From Allobosea sp. LC85 (GTDB lineage: Bacteria; Pseudomonadota; Alphaproteobacteria; Rhizobiales; Beijerinckiaceae): a stretch of 64,000 nucleotides of DNA. The DNA is taken from assembly GCF_000735605.1 (NCBI RefSeq), contig NZ_JPKG01000059.1, forward strand, positions 1 through 64,000, read 5' to 3'. The notes under the pieces were generated by a model that saw only the letters and a program-made list of their open reading frames with translations, was not told the DNA's origin and made no database searches. Positions 44,826 to 53,216 of this stretch are shown piece by piece. The position numbers were made by a program, and so were the translations under genes. Each line of letters opens with the position of its first letter. Within the stretch, counting starts at the first letter, position 1.

Positions 44826-44941
44826 CGCCTGGCCCTCATCCGATAGCGCAGCACCCGCGGCATCACCATGGCGAGCATGACCAGTTTCATGGCGACCGAG
44901 AGCGCACCGGCGCGCCGGATCTTCGGGGCATCCCGGTTCAT
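44822..44941 (-). CDS. 39-residue ORF coupled to cimA
   Basis: ATG at 44941 overlaps the stop of the DUF559 gene (ATGA) and its TGA overlaps the cimA start (ATGA), so it sits exactly between two coupled genes. The peptide is basic (MNRDAPKIRRAG) with a short Met-rich hydrophobic stretch (ALSVAMKLVMLAMVM) and a basic tail. It may be a real small membrane protein or only a translational bridge. The first bases (ATGAACCG) recur at every boundary of the neighbouring tandem array. Confidence 0.5.
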   Translation of the reverse strand: MNRDAPKIRRAGALSVAMKLVMLAMVMPRVLRYRMRARR

Positions 44942-45282
44942 CGTTTCACTTCCCATGTCATATCCGTCTCATGGACCGTCGCTCCATCGAGATCGTGCCA
45001 AAGCGTGTCCCGGACCGCGTCGCCATGACGAAGAATATCGGCGTTCCAGAAGCGGCGAATGCGAAAGCCCTGCGCTTTCAGCCAGGCATCCCGTACCTGG
45101 TCATAGGTGCTTTCTGCATGCTGGCCGCCATCGGCTTCGACGATCAGTCGCTTCGACGGACACACGAAATCGACGATATAGGAACCGATCTGGACCTGCC
45201 CACGGAACTTGAAACCACTGAAGCGCCGATCGCGCAGGAGGTGCCAAAGTTTGCGCTCGGCCTCCGTCGGCTCCCTGCGCAT
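44938..45282 (-). CDS. DUF559 endonuclease-like protein
   Basis: 114 residues of the DUF559 family, which has a Vsr/restriction-type PD-(D/E)xK-like fold: PTEAERKLWHLLRDRRFSG, FKFRGQVQIGSYIVDFVCPS, RLIVEADGGQHAES. Conserved Asp (IVDFV), Glu (VEADG) and Gln-His fit the family. I chose the ATG at 45282 where homology begins; the longer frame to 45690 translates repeat DNA. The last residues (TWEVKR) equal the CysS C-terminus, and copies of this gene's 5' end are scattered through the array. Biochemical function of the family is not established. Confidence 0.8.
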   Translation of the reverse strand: MRREPTEAERKLWHLLRDRRFSGFKFRGQVQIGSYIVDFVCPSKRLIVEADGGQHAESTYDQVRDAWLKAQGFRIRRFWNADILRHGDAVRDTLWHDLDGATVHETDMTWEVKR

Positions 45283-46228
45283 CGAACGCGCGCGCTGGCC
45301 GAGCCTGGCACGAAGAGGCGACGCAACCTCACCTTCTCCCCTTGCGGGAGAAGGTGGTCGCGCAGCGGCCGGATGAGGGGTCGCGCCACCCTCGCCGGTT
45401 GGCGCAGAATGAGACGAGGGCCGGCAAGCGTCGCGCGACCCCTCACCCCAACCCTCTCCCGCAGGGGGAGAGGGGGCTTGGTCGCGGTTCATCGTTTCAC
45501 GTCCCATGTTGTCGTGGGCTCGGCCTCCGTCGGCTCCTTGCGCATCGACCGCGCGCGTTGCCCGAGCTTGGCACGAAGAGGCGACGCAACCTCCCCTTCT
45601 CCCCTTGCGGGAGAAGGTGGCCGCACAGCGGCCGGATGAGGGGTCGCGCCACCCTCGCCGGTTGGCGCAGAATGAGACGAGGGCCGGCAAGCGTCGCGCG
45701 CCCCCTCACCCCAGCCCTCTCCCGCAGGGGGAGAGGGGGTTAGGTCGCGGTTCATCGCTTCACCTCCCATGCTGTCGTGGGCTCGGCCTCCGTCGGCTCC
45801 TTGCGCATCGAGCGCGCGCTGGCCGAGCTTGGCACGCAGCGACGGCGGATCCTCCCCTTCTCCCCTTGCGGGAGAAGGTGGCCGCACAGCGGCCGGATGA
45901 GGGGTCGCGCCACCCTCTCCGGCTAGCGCAGAATGAGACGAGGGCCGGCAAGCATCGCGCGACCCCTCACCCCAACCCTCTCCCGCAGGGGGAGAGGGGG
46001 CTTGGTCGCGGTTCATCGTTTCACGTCCCACGTCACGCTGGCCGAGCTTGGCACGCAGCGACGGCACATCCTCCCCTTCTCCCCCTGCGGGAGAAGGTGG
46101 CCGCGCAGCGGCCGGATGAGGGGTCGCGCCACCCTCTCCGGTTGGCGCAGAATGAGACGAGGGCCAAGCGTCGCGCGACCCCTCACCCCAACCCTCTCCC
46201 GCAGGGGGAGAGGGGGCTCGGGCGCGGT
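45283..46228. repeat. Tandem array of hairpin units with DUF559 and cysS scars
   Basis: Unit boundaries, marked by ggttcatcgYttcac, fall at about 44936, 45487, 45750, 46011 and 46227, so units are 551 (with the intact DUF559 gene), 263, 261 and 216 bp. Each unit has the hairpin ACCTTCTCCCcttgcGGGAGAAGGT, a conserved middle (cggccggatgaggggtcgcg, cagaatgagacgagggcc) and a second hairpin CCCTCTCCCgcaggGGGAGAGGG. The 263- and 261-bp units also keep the 5' end of a DUF559 gene (coding EPTEAE) fused to a copy of the cysS 3' end (PTTTWxVKR, stop, ATGAACCG). They look like DUF559 units with internal deletions. Confidence 0.85.
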
Positions 46229-47779
46229 TCATCGCTTCACCTCCCAGGTCGTGGTCGGCTCGCCAGTTGCAGGATCCTTGCCGTCCTTGAGCTGGATGCC
46301 CATGGCGGCGAGCTCGTCGCGGATACGATCCGACTCCTTGAAATCCTTGGCGCGGCGGGCTTCGAGGCGGGCGGCGAGCAACGTCTCAATCGTACCTGCA
46401 TCGACGCCAACTCCCGATTGCTTTGCAGCAGCCCACTCCTCAGGACTTTGCGACAACAACCCCAGTATCCGAGCGGCCGCGACTACCGTCGAAGCTGACG
46501 CCGGGTCGGTAATGTCCCACCCCAGCACATCGCCTGCCATCATCAATCCGGCTTGGTCCGAACTGAAGAGCGAATGCAATGCAGCGATCGCGGCAGGCGT
46601 ATTGAGATCGTCGGAAAGTGGATCGACCACATCACGGATCGGAGGTGCCAAGGGGTCGATCTCGACGCCCAAGAGCCATCCATACCAACGATCGAGTGTC
46701 TTCTCCGCCTCCTCCAGCGACTTCACCGTCCAGTCGATCGGCTGGCGGTAATGCGTCTTCAGCATCGCAAGGCGCAGCACTTCGCCGGGCCATGTCCGGC
46801 CGCCGAAGACATCCGTCTCGAGCAGTTCGTTGATGGTGACGAAGTTGCCGAGCGACTTCGACATCTTCTCGCCTTCGACCTGCAGGAAGCCGTTATGCAT
46901 CCAGATATTCGCCATGCGGCCGGCGCCATCGGCACCGCCGAAGGCGCAGCAGCTCTGGGCGATCTCGTTCTCGTGATGCGGGAAGACGAGATCGATGCCG
47001 CCGCCATGGATGTCGAAGACATTTTTGGCCGGGTCGTCGCATTCCAGTCCGCCGCCGAAGGGCGCGAGCAGCTTGGCCATCGACATGGCCGAGCACTCGA
47101 TATGCCAGCCGGGGCGGCCGGGCGTGGCAATGCCGGCCGGCGACGGCCAGCCGGGATCAAAACCCTCGCGGCTCGGCTTCCACAGCACGAAATCCATGGC
47201 ATCGCGCTTGTAGGGCGCGACATCGACCCGGGCGCCGGCCATCATCTCGTCGAGCGAACGACGGGCGAGCGAGCCGTATTTCGGCGCCTTCCCCAGGCTC
47301 GCCACTGCCGGCACATGAAACAGGACATGCTCCTCGGCGACATAGGCAATGCCACGGGCGATGAGGCGCTCGATGATCGCCTTCATCTCCTCGATATGGT
47401 CGGTGGCGCGCGGCTCGGCGTCGGGGCGCAGGTTGCCCAGCGCATCGACATCGCTGTGGAACTGCGCCGTCGTCGTCTGCGTGACCCTGGCGATCGCCTC
47501 GTTCAGCGGCAGGCCCGGGAAATCGCGGGCGGCGCGCGCATTGATCTTGTCGTCGACATCCGTGAGGTTGCGGGCATAGGTCACATGCTCGGGGCCATAG
47601 AAATGCCGGAGCAACCGGTAGAGCACGTCGAAGACGATGACCGGGCGGGCGTTGCCGATATGGGCGTAGTCATAGACCGTCGGACCGCAGACATACATGC
47701 GGACATTGCCGGGATCGATCGGCGCGAACGTCTCTTTCGTCCGCGTCAGCGTGTTGTAGAGCCTTAAGGTCGGCGTCAT
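46229..47779 (-). CDS. cysS: Cysteinyl-tRNA synthetase
   Basis: This 516-residue class I synthetase charges tRNA-Cys. The zinc-site start CGPTVYDYAHIGNARP includes the HIGH motif as HIGN; WHIECSAMS and the KMSKSLGNF loop follow (near residue 300). The C-terminal helical domain holds NTPAAIAALHSLFSS. Length is slightly above the usual 460-480. The final PTTTWEVKR and stop are duplicated in the adjoining array. Confidence 0.95.
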   Translation of the reverse strand: MTPTLRLYNTLTRTKETFAPIDPGNVRMYVCGPTVYDYAHIGNARPVIVFDVLYRLLRHFYGPEHVTYARNLTDVDDKINARAARDFPGLPLNEAIARVTQTTTAQFHSDVDALGNLRPDAEPRATDHIEEMKAIIERLIARGIAYVAEEHVLFHVPAVASLGKAPKYGSLARRSLDEMMAGARVDVAPYKRDAMDFVLWKPSREGFDPGWPSPAGIATPGRPGWHIECSAMSMAKLLAPFGGGLECDDPAKNVFDIHGGGIDLVFPHHENEIAQSCCAFGGADGAGRMANIWMHNGFLQVEGEKMSKSLGNFVTINELLETDVFGGRTWPGEVLRLAMLKTHYRQPIDWTVKSLEEAEKTLDRWYGWLLGVEIDPLAPPIRDVVDPLSDDLNTPAAIAALHSLFSSDQAGLMMAGDVLGWDITDPASASTVVAAARILGLLSQSPEEWAAAKQSGVGVDAGTIETLLAARLEARRAKDFKESDRIRDELAAMGIQLKDGKDPATGEPTTTWEVKR

Positions 47780-48045
47780 CGAAACGATCCTGGCGAATAG
47801 GCGACGAGAAGCGTGGTCCGGGCCGCTGGCCGGGGGCGCTTTCTGTCGGGTCGTTTCAGGACGATGACGTGAGCAGCCGGCCAGCGAAAGCTAGCGGCAA
47901 ATAATGCAAATGCGGATGGCGGCCTGCGTCATGAAAAACTGATTGCCTGTGCGCGGGCTTTGCGTCAAGAGGGCGCCCGAGTTTGTTGCGCCGCAATATA
48001 ACCGGTGCCGAATTCACTCAAATTTAACGGACTGGAACCATCCTC

Positions 48046-48426
48046 ATGTTTCGAAGGTTCTTTGGCCTGTCCGGTCACGGGGAAAGATCGAGAATGCGCC
48101 GCGCCATCGCCCTGATCGGCCTGTTCGGAATCGTCGGAGCCGGCCTCTCGCTCGCAGTGTTGCCGAGCACGAAGACGGTGGCGGCGTCCAACGACCAGCG
48201 CATTTTCCTGATTCCGGCGAGCGACGGTTATGGCGTCGCCGACTGCCTGTCCTCGAAGACCTCGGAATGCGGCAAGATCGTCGCCGATGCCTGGTGCGAG
48301 GCCCAGGGCTTTGCCAAGGCGACCGCCTTCGGCATCGCCTCGCGCGAAGACTTTACCGGCTCGGTCTCGAAGCCAGTCATCACCGAACCGGCCGAGCAGC
48401 CGCTGTCGATCACCTGCGGCGGCTGA
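48046..48426 (+). CDS. Small exported protein of unknown function
   Basis: 126 residues with an N-terminal hydrophobic segment (IALIGLFGIVGAGLSLAVL) and a mature domain with four Cys (ADCLSS, SECGKI, AWCEAQ, ITCGG). No family recognised. It ends three bases before the convergent CreA gene. The 266-bp spacer before it holds nothing I can name. Confidence 0.65.
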   Translation: MFRRFFGLSGHGERSRMRRAIALIGLFGIVGAGLSLAVLPSTKTVAASNDQRIFLIPASDGYGVADCLSSKTSECGKIVADAWCEAQGFAKATAFGIASREDFTGSVSKPVITEPAEQPLSITCGG

Positions 48427-48429
48427 GCC

Positions 48430-48957
48430 TCACCTCACCCAATCCGAACATTTCGGCGCCTCGCCCACCCCGCCCCACGGCATGATCGGGACAGTGGATG
48501 TCGAATTCTGCGGCGACCCGTCGATCAGCTTGTCGGAATAGACGAGATAGACGAGCACGTTGCGCTTGATGTCGCAGCCGCGCACGATCTGCATCTTCTT
48601 CCAGACCATCGAGCGGCGCTCGCGGAAGACGACATCGCCCTGCTCGAATTTCTCCTTGAACTTGATCGGACCGACCTGACGGCAGGCGAGCGAGATCTCA
48701 GAGACCTCCTCCGCGACACCGAACATGCCGGTGACGCCGCCCTTCTCGGGAATGGTGTAGTGGCAGGCCACGCCCTCGACGATCGGATCGTCGACGCCAT
48801 AGACGGCGAGCTTGTCGTTCGGCGTCAGCATCTTCCAGACGGTCGATTTCCTGAAGATCAGGTCCTCCTGGGCCTGCGCGGGAGCGGTCAGACCGAGCCC
48901 CAGCGCAAACAGAGCCAGGGCCAGGGCGCGTGAAGAGGTGGTACCACAGGCGCGCAT
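48430..48957 (-). CDS. creA: CreA family periplasmic protein
   Basis: 175 residues: a signal peptide (ALALALFALGLGLTAPAQA) then the CreA domain, recognisable by DKLAVYGVDDPIVEGVACHY, DVVFRERRSMVWKKMQIVR and DIKRNVLVYLVYSDKLIDGS. CreA is a conserved exported protein without a settled biochemical role. I chose the ATG at 48957 (AGGAG upstream); the frame remains open to 49245 without support. Confidence 0.85.
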   Translation of the reverse strand: MRACGTTSSRALALALFALGLGLTAPAQAQEDLIFRKSTVWKMLTPNDKLAVYGVDDPIVEGVACHYTIPEKGGVTGMFGVAEEVSEISLACRQVGPIKFKEKFEQGDVVFRERRSMVWKKMQIVRGCDIKRNVLVYLVYSDKLIDGSPQNSTSTVPIMPWGGVGEAPKCSDWVR

Positions 48958-49032
48958 TCTCGATCTCCTGACTGTTCCGCGTAGCCGGCGCCGGATATGG
49001 GTTCTGAAGCGAGGCAATGCCAGAGCCGTCCG

Positions 49033-49251
49033 ATGCAGACTAACAAGATGCCGGCGACGATGCAGCCGATCCTCGAGACCGAACGCCTCATCCTCAGGCC
49101 GAGAACCATGGAGGATCTCGACCATGTCACCACGATGAATTCCGACCCGGAGGTGATGCGACACATCGCACCAGTCGGCACCGCCTTCATGAGCATGGCC
49201 TTGCGGAGAAGCCCCGTTTCCGGCGCGAGGGCGACCGGCGCTCATGGCTGA
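49033..49251 (+). pseudogene. Truncated GNAT acetyltransferase
   Basis: The first about 45 codons (MQPILETERLILRPRTMEDL, then DHVTTMNSDPEVMRHI) are the typical start of a RimJ/RimL-type GNAT protein of about 170 residues. The frame then runs into unrelated sequence and stops, with no acetyl-CoA site. A second open stretch in another frame (about 49195-49360) is not recognisable as the missing part. Probably a deletion remnant. Confidence 0.55.
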
Positions 49252-49338
49252 TGGGCGATCCGCACTTCCTTTGCGCGTTCTTCCGTCTCAGCCGCGCCGA
49301 CTGGCTTGCCGCCCATGGCGCAGGCACGACACCGGCGG

Positions 49339-49881
49339 TCACACGGCCAGTGGCTTGAGCACCAGATAGGCTGCGACGAGCGCGCCGAGCACGCCGAGCG
49401 TGAACAGCACGAGCTTCAATCGCGTGAAGCCGCTCGCCAGGGTGACATCGCCAGCCTCGACCCTGGGGTATTTGTCGAGCAGCCGGGCAACGGCAAAGTT
49501 CTCGACGACATCGCAGAGCCCGCCGAAGAGCCAGCCGCCGCCGCATAATGCCGCCACCCACCAGGGAAAGCCGCGCATCGCGACACCTGCGACGATGATC
49601 GCGCCGACAATCCCATAGGTCAGGGCGAAGGCGACATCGGCCGGCAGGACCCGGTGACGGTAGCGGTTGCGGCGGTCCTCGCCATAAGCCGCGAAGAGCT
49701 TTTCGACATCGGCGGCGTTGAAGCCATTCCAGTCGCTCTCGAGCATGCGCGCCACGCCCTGGCGGCTCGCCCAGAGCCCGGTGAGCCAGAACATCAGCAT
49801 CACCAGGGCCGGCCCCCACAGGAAAAACGAGAGCGGGATGGCGCTGGAATAGAGCGGAACGGGATCGATCATCGCGGCCAA
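49339..49881 (-). CDS. Integral membrane protein, unknown
   Basis: 180 residues with about four to five helices (SFFLWGPALVMLMFWLTGLW, ALTYGIVGAIIVAGVAM, WWVAALCGGGWLFGGL, VLFTLGVLGALVAAYLVL) and a cytoplasmic-looking basic loop (AAYGEDRRNRYRHRVLP). No family recognised. It lies 24 bp past the DUF2783 gene on the same strand. Confidence 0.65.
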   Translation of the reverse strand: MAAMIDPVPLYSSAIPLSFFLWGPALVMLMFWLTGLWASRQGVARMLESDWNGFNAADVEKLFAAYGEDRRNRYRHRVLPADVAFALTYGIVGAIIVAGVAMRGFPWWVAALCGGGWLFGGLCDVVENFAVARLLDKYPRVEAGDVTLASGFTRLKLVLFTLGVLGALVAAYLVLKPLAV

Positions 49882-49905
49882 GGCTCCGGCAGAGGAAATG
49901 CGACG

Positions 49906-50103
49906 TTACCGCGCCTCGCGCGCCAGCGCCAAGGCCTGACGCAGGATCTCCACGTCGCCGATATGATTGGCGAAGATCAGGACGAGCCTTGCATTGAGCG
50001 CCACGCTTTCGGCCTCGGTGAGATCGCGATGCGCCTCCGCGATCATCCGGAAAGCCGCGTCGGGATCGGAAAAATTCGGTTCCGTGACGAGTTCGCTGCT
50101 CAT
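49906..50103 (-). CDS. DUF2783 protein
   Basis: 65 residues matching the DUF2783 pattern: AFRMIAEAHRDLTEAESVAL, then NARLVLIFANHIGD. It overlaps the FAD hydroxylase stop by 4 bp (ATGA), so it is translated with it. DUF2783 proteins are commonly placed next to such hydroxylases and may assist them; function is not known. Confidence 0.85.
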   Translation of the reverse strand: MSSELVTEPNFSDPDAAFRMIAEAHRDLTEAESVALNARLVLIFANHIGDVEILRQALALAREAR

Positions 50104-51698
50104 GCCGCCGCGCGCCCTTCCAGCCTCTCGATCGCAGCCGCCAGTTGCGCGGGCGTCGCCTGGCGAAACCGGGCCGCGACATGGCCGTCAGGGCGCAGCA
50201 CGACGGCATCGCCCAGCGTCAATCCGTAACGCTGCGCCAGGGGTTCGTCTCCCGGACTTGCAGCGGGAACGTCGATCCACAAGGCGGCGGCCGCGGCCAT
50301 GCCCTCGGCCGCCACGCCGCAGGCAATGATGACCGGCCTGCCCTGCGCCAGCGTCTCGCTCAGCCACCGCCGCCCTCCGGCCACGGGCGGCAGCGCAGCG
50401 TCGAGGAAGGAGGCGCCTGCCGCGACACCGCCCTGCCAATCCGGGCCAGGAGTCGAAAGCGGCGACGCCAGATAGGTCGTCGGTTGCGAGAGGCGCCCTG
50501 AATTGACGAAGCGCCGGGCGAAGCCGGCCTTGCCTGCCAGGGCAAGCGCCGCATCGCGCAAGACCCGCTCGCCTGGCGAGCGCGGCGCGATGAAGTCGGT
50601 CGCGCGGGTCGAATGCAGGATATTCTCTTCCGCGGCTTCGACACGCTCCCTGTCATAGCTGTCGATCAGCGAGAGGGGGCTTTGCCCCTTCACCACCAAT
50701 GCCAGTTTCCAGCCGAGATTGTCGGCATCCTGGATGCCGGAATTGGCGCCGCGCGCGCCGAAAGGCGAGACCTGATGCGCCGCGTCGCCGGCGAAGACAA
50801 CCCGGCCGTGGACGAAGCGCGCGAGCCTGCGGCACTGGAAGCGGTAGACCGAGACCCATTCCAGCGCGAAATCGTCATGACCGAGCATCTGCCGAATGCG
50901 CGGCCGCACGATCTCGGGGCGTCGTTCGTGCTCGGGATCGGCGTCGCGATCGAGTTGCAGATCGATGCGCCAGACATCGTCCGGCTGCTTGTGCAGCAGT
51001 GCCGACTGGCCGGAATGGAAGGGCGGCGCGAACCAGAACCAGCGCTCGGTCGGGAACTCCGCCTGCATCTTCACGTCGGCGATGAGGAACTTGTCCTCGA
51101 AGGCTTCGCCGCGGAACTCCAGGCCAAGCAGAGCGCGCGTCGGCGAACGCGCGCCGTCGCAGGCGACCACCCAGTCGGCCGCGAGCTGATAGGGCCCATC
51201 CGGCGTCGCGATGGTGAGGACTGCGCCGCTGTCGCGCGGCTGGATGCCGGTCAGCCGGTTCGACCAGCGCAGGTCGATCAGTGCCTCGGCCGCGGCAGCG
51301 TCGGCCAATGCCGCTTCGACGTAATATTGCTGCAGGTTGATGAAGGCCGGCTGCTTGTGGCCAGCCTCGGGCAGGAGATCGAACTCATAGAGTTGCTCCT
51401 GCCCGCGAAAGACCCTGCCCCGCTGCCAGGTGACGCCTTTCGCGACCATGCCTTCGGCGAGTCCCAGCCTGTCGAAGATTTCGAGCGTACGCTTGGCGAA
51501 GCAGATGGCGCGTGAGCCCTCGCCGATGCGATCGGAATCATCGATCAACACGACGGGGACGGCACGGCGCGCCAGATCGAGCGCGAGCGTCAGCCCGACC
51601 GGGCCGGCGCCAATGATGACGACGGGATGACGGGCCGGCTCGCGTGAATCCTGATCGGGGCTGCGGCAATAGGCGAAACGGCGCACATCCGTCGTCAT
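50100..51698 (-). CDS. FAD-dependent aromatic hydroxylase (MhpA-like)
   Basis: This 532-residue class A flavoprotein monooxygenase has the Rossmann FAD motif PVVIIGAGPVGLTLALDLARR (positions 24-44), the DG motif VACDGARSPTRALLG and the second FAD motif VFAGDAAHQVSPFGARGANSG, plus a C-terminal thioredoxin-like domain as in MhpA and PobA relatives. It should hydroxylate a phenolic acid using NAD(P)H and O2. Being beside homogentisate genes, it may make homogentisate or a related ring-cleavage substrate; substrate is inferred only from context. Confidence 0.88.
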   Translation of the reverse strand: MTTDVRRFAYCRSPDQDSREPARHPVVIIGAGPVGLTLALDLARRAVPVVLIDDSDRIGEGSRAICFAKRTLEIFDRLGLAEGMVAKGVTWQRGRVFRGQEQLYEFDLLPEAGHKQPAFINLQQYYVEAALADAAAAEALIDLRWSNRLTGIQPRDSGAVLTIATPDGPYQLAADWVVACDGARSPTRALLGLEFRGEAFEDKFLIADVKMQAEFPTERWFWFAPPFHSGQSALLHKQPDDVWRIDLQLDRDADPEHERRPEIVRPRIRQMLGHDDFALEWVSVYRFQCRRLARFVHGRVVFAGDAAHQVSPFGARGANSGIQDADNLGWKLALVVKGQSPLSLIDSYDRERVEAAEENILHSTRATDFIAPRSPGERVLRDAALALAGKAGFARRFVNSGRLSQPTTYLASPLSTPGPDWQGGVAAGASFLDAALPPVAGGRRWLSETLAQGRPVIIACGVAAEGMAAAAALWIDVPAASPGDEPLAQRYGLTLGDAVVLRPDGHVAARFRQATPAQLAAAIERLEGRAAA

Positions 51699-52249
51699 CC
51701 GATCGCCTCCGGCCCCTCGATCCCGAGCGCCCTCAGGTCGGAAGCACGCCGCCCGGCCTCGAAAGCGAGGAAATATTCATCGAGCTGCGGCGGCGCGACC
51801 TTCGTGCCGGCGAGCATGGCGTGGGCCTGGCCGCGATGATGGATCTGGTGCTGGAAGAGATGCGCGAGCAGGTCGTCGATCCGCTCGGGTACCTTGCCGT
51901 CATCGCCGCGATCGGTCTCGACCTGCCGTGCCAGCGATGCCTCGCTCAACGCATCGCAGAAGGCGATCAGGCGGCGATCGGTCTCGCCCTGGACGATGAG
52001 GAGCGCAGCCGCGTCGAGCGGCCGGAAGGTATCGAAGACAGCCAGCCCGCGCCCGCCTTGCTCCAGGGCATCGAGATAGTACTGATCGACCGAGAGATTG
52101 TGGTTCAAGGTCTCGTGCAGCGAGGGAAAGAAGCTCGTTCGCGTGGCCCTGAACGCCTCGTCGTCCAGCTCGGCGCAGGCGCGCAACAGCCGGTCATTGG
52201 CCCAGCCATTGTTGCGGGCCGCCTTGCGCAGATATGCGACGAGCGACAC
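51695..52249 (-). CDS. DinB-family putative metal-dependent protein
   Basis: 184 residues with the DinB four-helix pattern and three possible metal His: HETLNHNL, then LFQHQIHHRGQAHAML. In some DinB proteins the site serves a thiol-dependent transferase such as a mycothiol- or glutathione-linked maleylpyruvate isomerase; a similar isomerase step is needed between homogentisate cleavage and fumarylacetoacetate hydrolase, which makes this a tempting but unproven role. I chose the GTG at 52249, after the metallo-beta-lactamase stop. It overlaps the hydroxylase gene by 4 bp. Confidence 0.8.
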   Translation of the reverse strand: MSLVAYLRKAARNNGWANDRLLRACAELDDEAFRATRTSFFPSLHETLNHNLSVDQYYLDALEQGGRGLAVFDTFRPLDAAALLIVQGETDRRLIAFCDALSEASLARQVETDRGDDGKVPERIDDLLAHLFQHQIHHRGQAHAMLAGTKVAPPQLDEYFLAFEAGRRASDLRALGIEGPEAIG

Positions 52250-52253
52250 CACC

Positions 52254-53216
52254 CTACCCTCGCAGATCGATCCACATCTGGCGATCGCGCTCGTCGGTCC
52301 AGATGCGTGGGTGGTCGAGCCCATTGGCCTCGTCATAGGCGCGCGAAACATTGAAGGGCAGGCAATGCTCGAAGATCACCCAGTCGCCATAGCCTGGCTT
52401 CAGAACGGCATGGACACGCTCGAACGTTTCGCGGAGCGAGCGCCCCGCGCCGGCGTTCTGCTTCACGGCGTCGTAGAGGTCGCTGAGAAAGGCGCGCGTG
52501 CCGCTGATGCCATCGGCAACCATCGCAGCGTCGGTCAGCGCCGCGCCGCGGCCAGGCACCATCGCGACCGATCCCAAGGCCGACAAATGGTCGAGCGTCG
52601 TCGGCCAGTCCTCGAAATGGGCATCGCCGCAATAGGGCGTCGCGCCGTACTCGACCAGATCGCCCGCGAAGGAGACCTGGGCATCGGGAATCCAGGCGAC
52701 GATATCGCCAGCGGTATGGCCGCGCCCAAGCTTCATCAGCCGGACCTCGCGCTTGCCCAGCCAGATCGAGGCCGTGTCGGAAAAGGTCGTGGTCGGCCAG
52801 GTCAGGCCGGGTCGGATCGAATCCGCACCCTGGAAGAGCCGGGGAAACCGGCCGATCTCGCTCGCCTTGTCCTGTTCGCCGCGCTCCACGATCATCGCGC
52901 GGGCGACGTCGGACGCGACGATCTCGCGGGCGCCATAGGCTGGCGCCCCCAGCACGCGGACCGCGTGGTAATGCGAGAGCACGACATGGCTGATCGGCTT
53001 GTCGGTGATCCTGCGGACGCGCTCGATCACGGTTTCCGCCATCTTCGGCGTCGCCTGCGCATCGAAGACGAGCACGCTCTCGTCACCGACGACGACCCCG
53101 GTATTGGGGTCGCCCTCGGCGGTGTAGGCATAGATGCCCCGGCCGATCTCATCGAAGGAAATCGTCTTCTCGCCGAGATCGGCACTGGAGGCGAAGGCGG
53201 GCTTGTCAGTCGACAT
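52254..53216 (-). CDS. Metallo-beta-lactamase-fold protein with altered metal site
   Basis: 320 residues of the MBL fold. The first metal motif reads LSHYHAVRVLG instead of THxHxDH: both first His remain but the Asp-His pair is Val-Arg. The later ligands look intact (GRGHTAGD, FAGDLVEYG). It may bind one metal or use another chemistry. I chose the ATG at 53216 (MSTDKPAF), which overlaps the FAH gene by about 10 bp, so they form one operon. Role in the aromatic pathway unknown. Confidence 0.85.
   Translation of the reverse strand: MSTDKPAFASSADLGEKTISFDEIGRGIYAYTAEGDPNTGVVVGDESVLVFDAQATPKMAETVIERVRRITDKPISHVVLSHYHAVRVLGAPAYGAREIVASDVARAMIVERGEQDKASEIGRFPRLFQGADSIRPGLTWPTTTFSDTASIWLGKREVRLMKLGRGHTAGDIVAWIPDAQVSFAGDLVEYGATPYCGDAHFEDWPTTLDHLSALGSVAMVPGRGAALTDAAMVADGISGTRAFLSDLYDAVKQNAGAGRSLRETFERVHAVLKPGYGDWVIFEHCLPFNVSRAYDEANGLDHPRIWTDERDRQMWIDLRG

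Noticed and set aside
44936..46230. CRISPR-like array
   Set aside because: The repeated units are over 200 bp and near-identical throughout, not short repeats with unique spacers, and no cas genes are nearby.
45489..46232. A 247-codon minus-strand frame rich in PSPPAGEGWGEG
   Set aside because: It is the translated tandem array itself, repeating the same hairpin DNA; no independent protein evidence.
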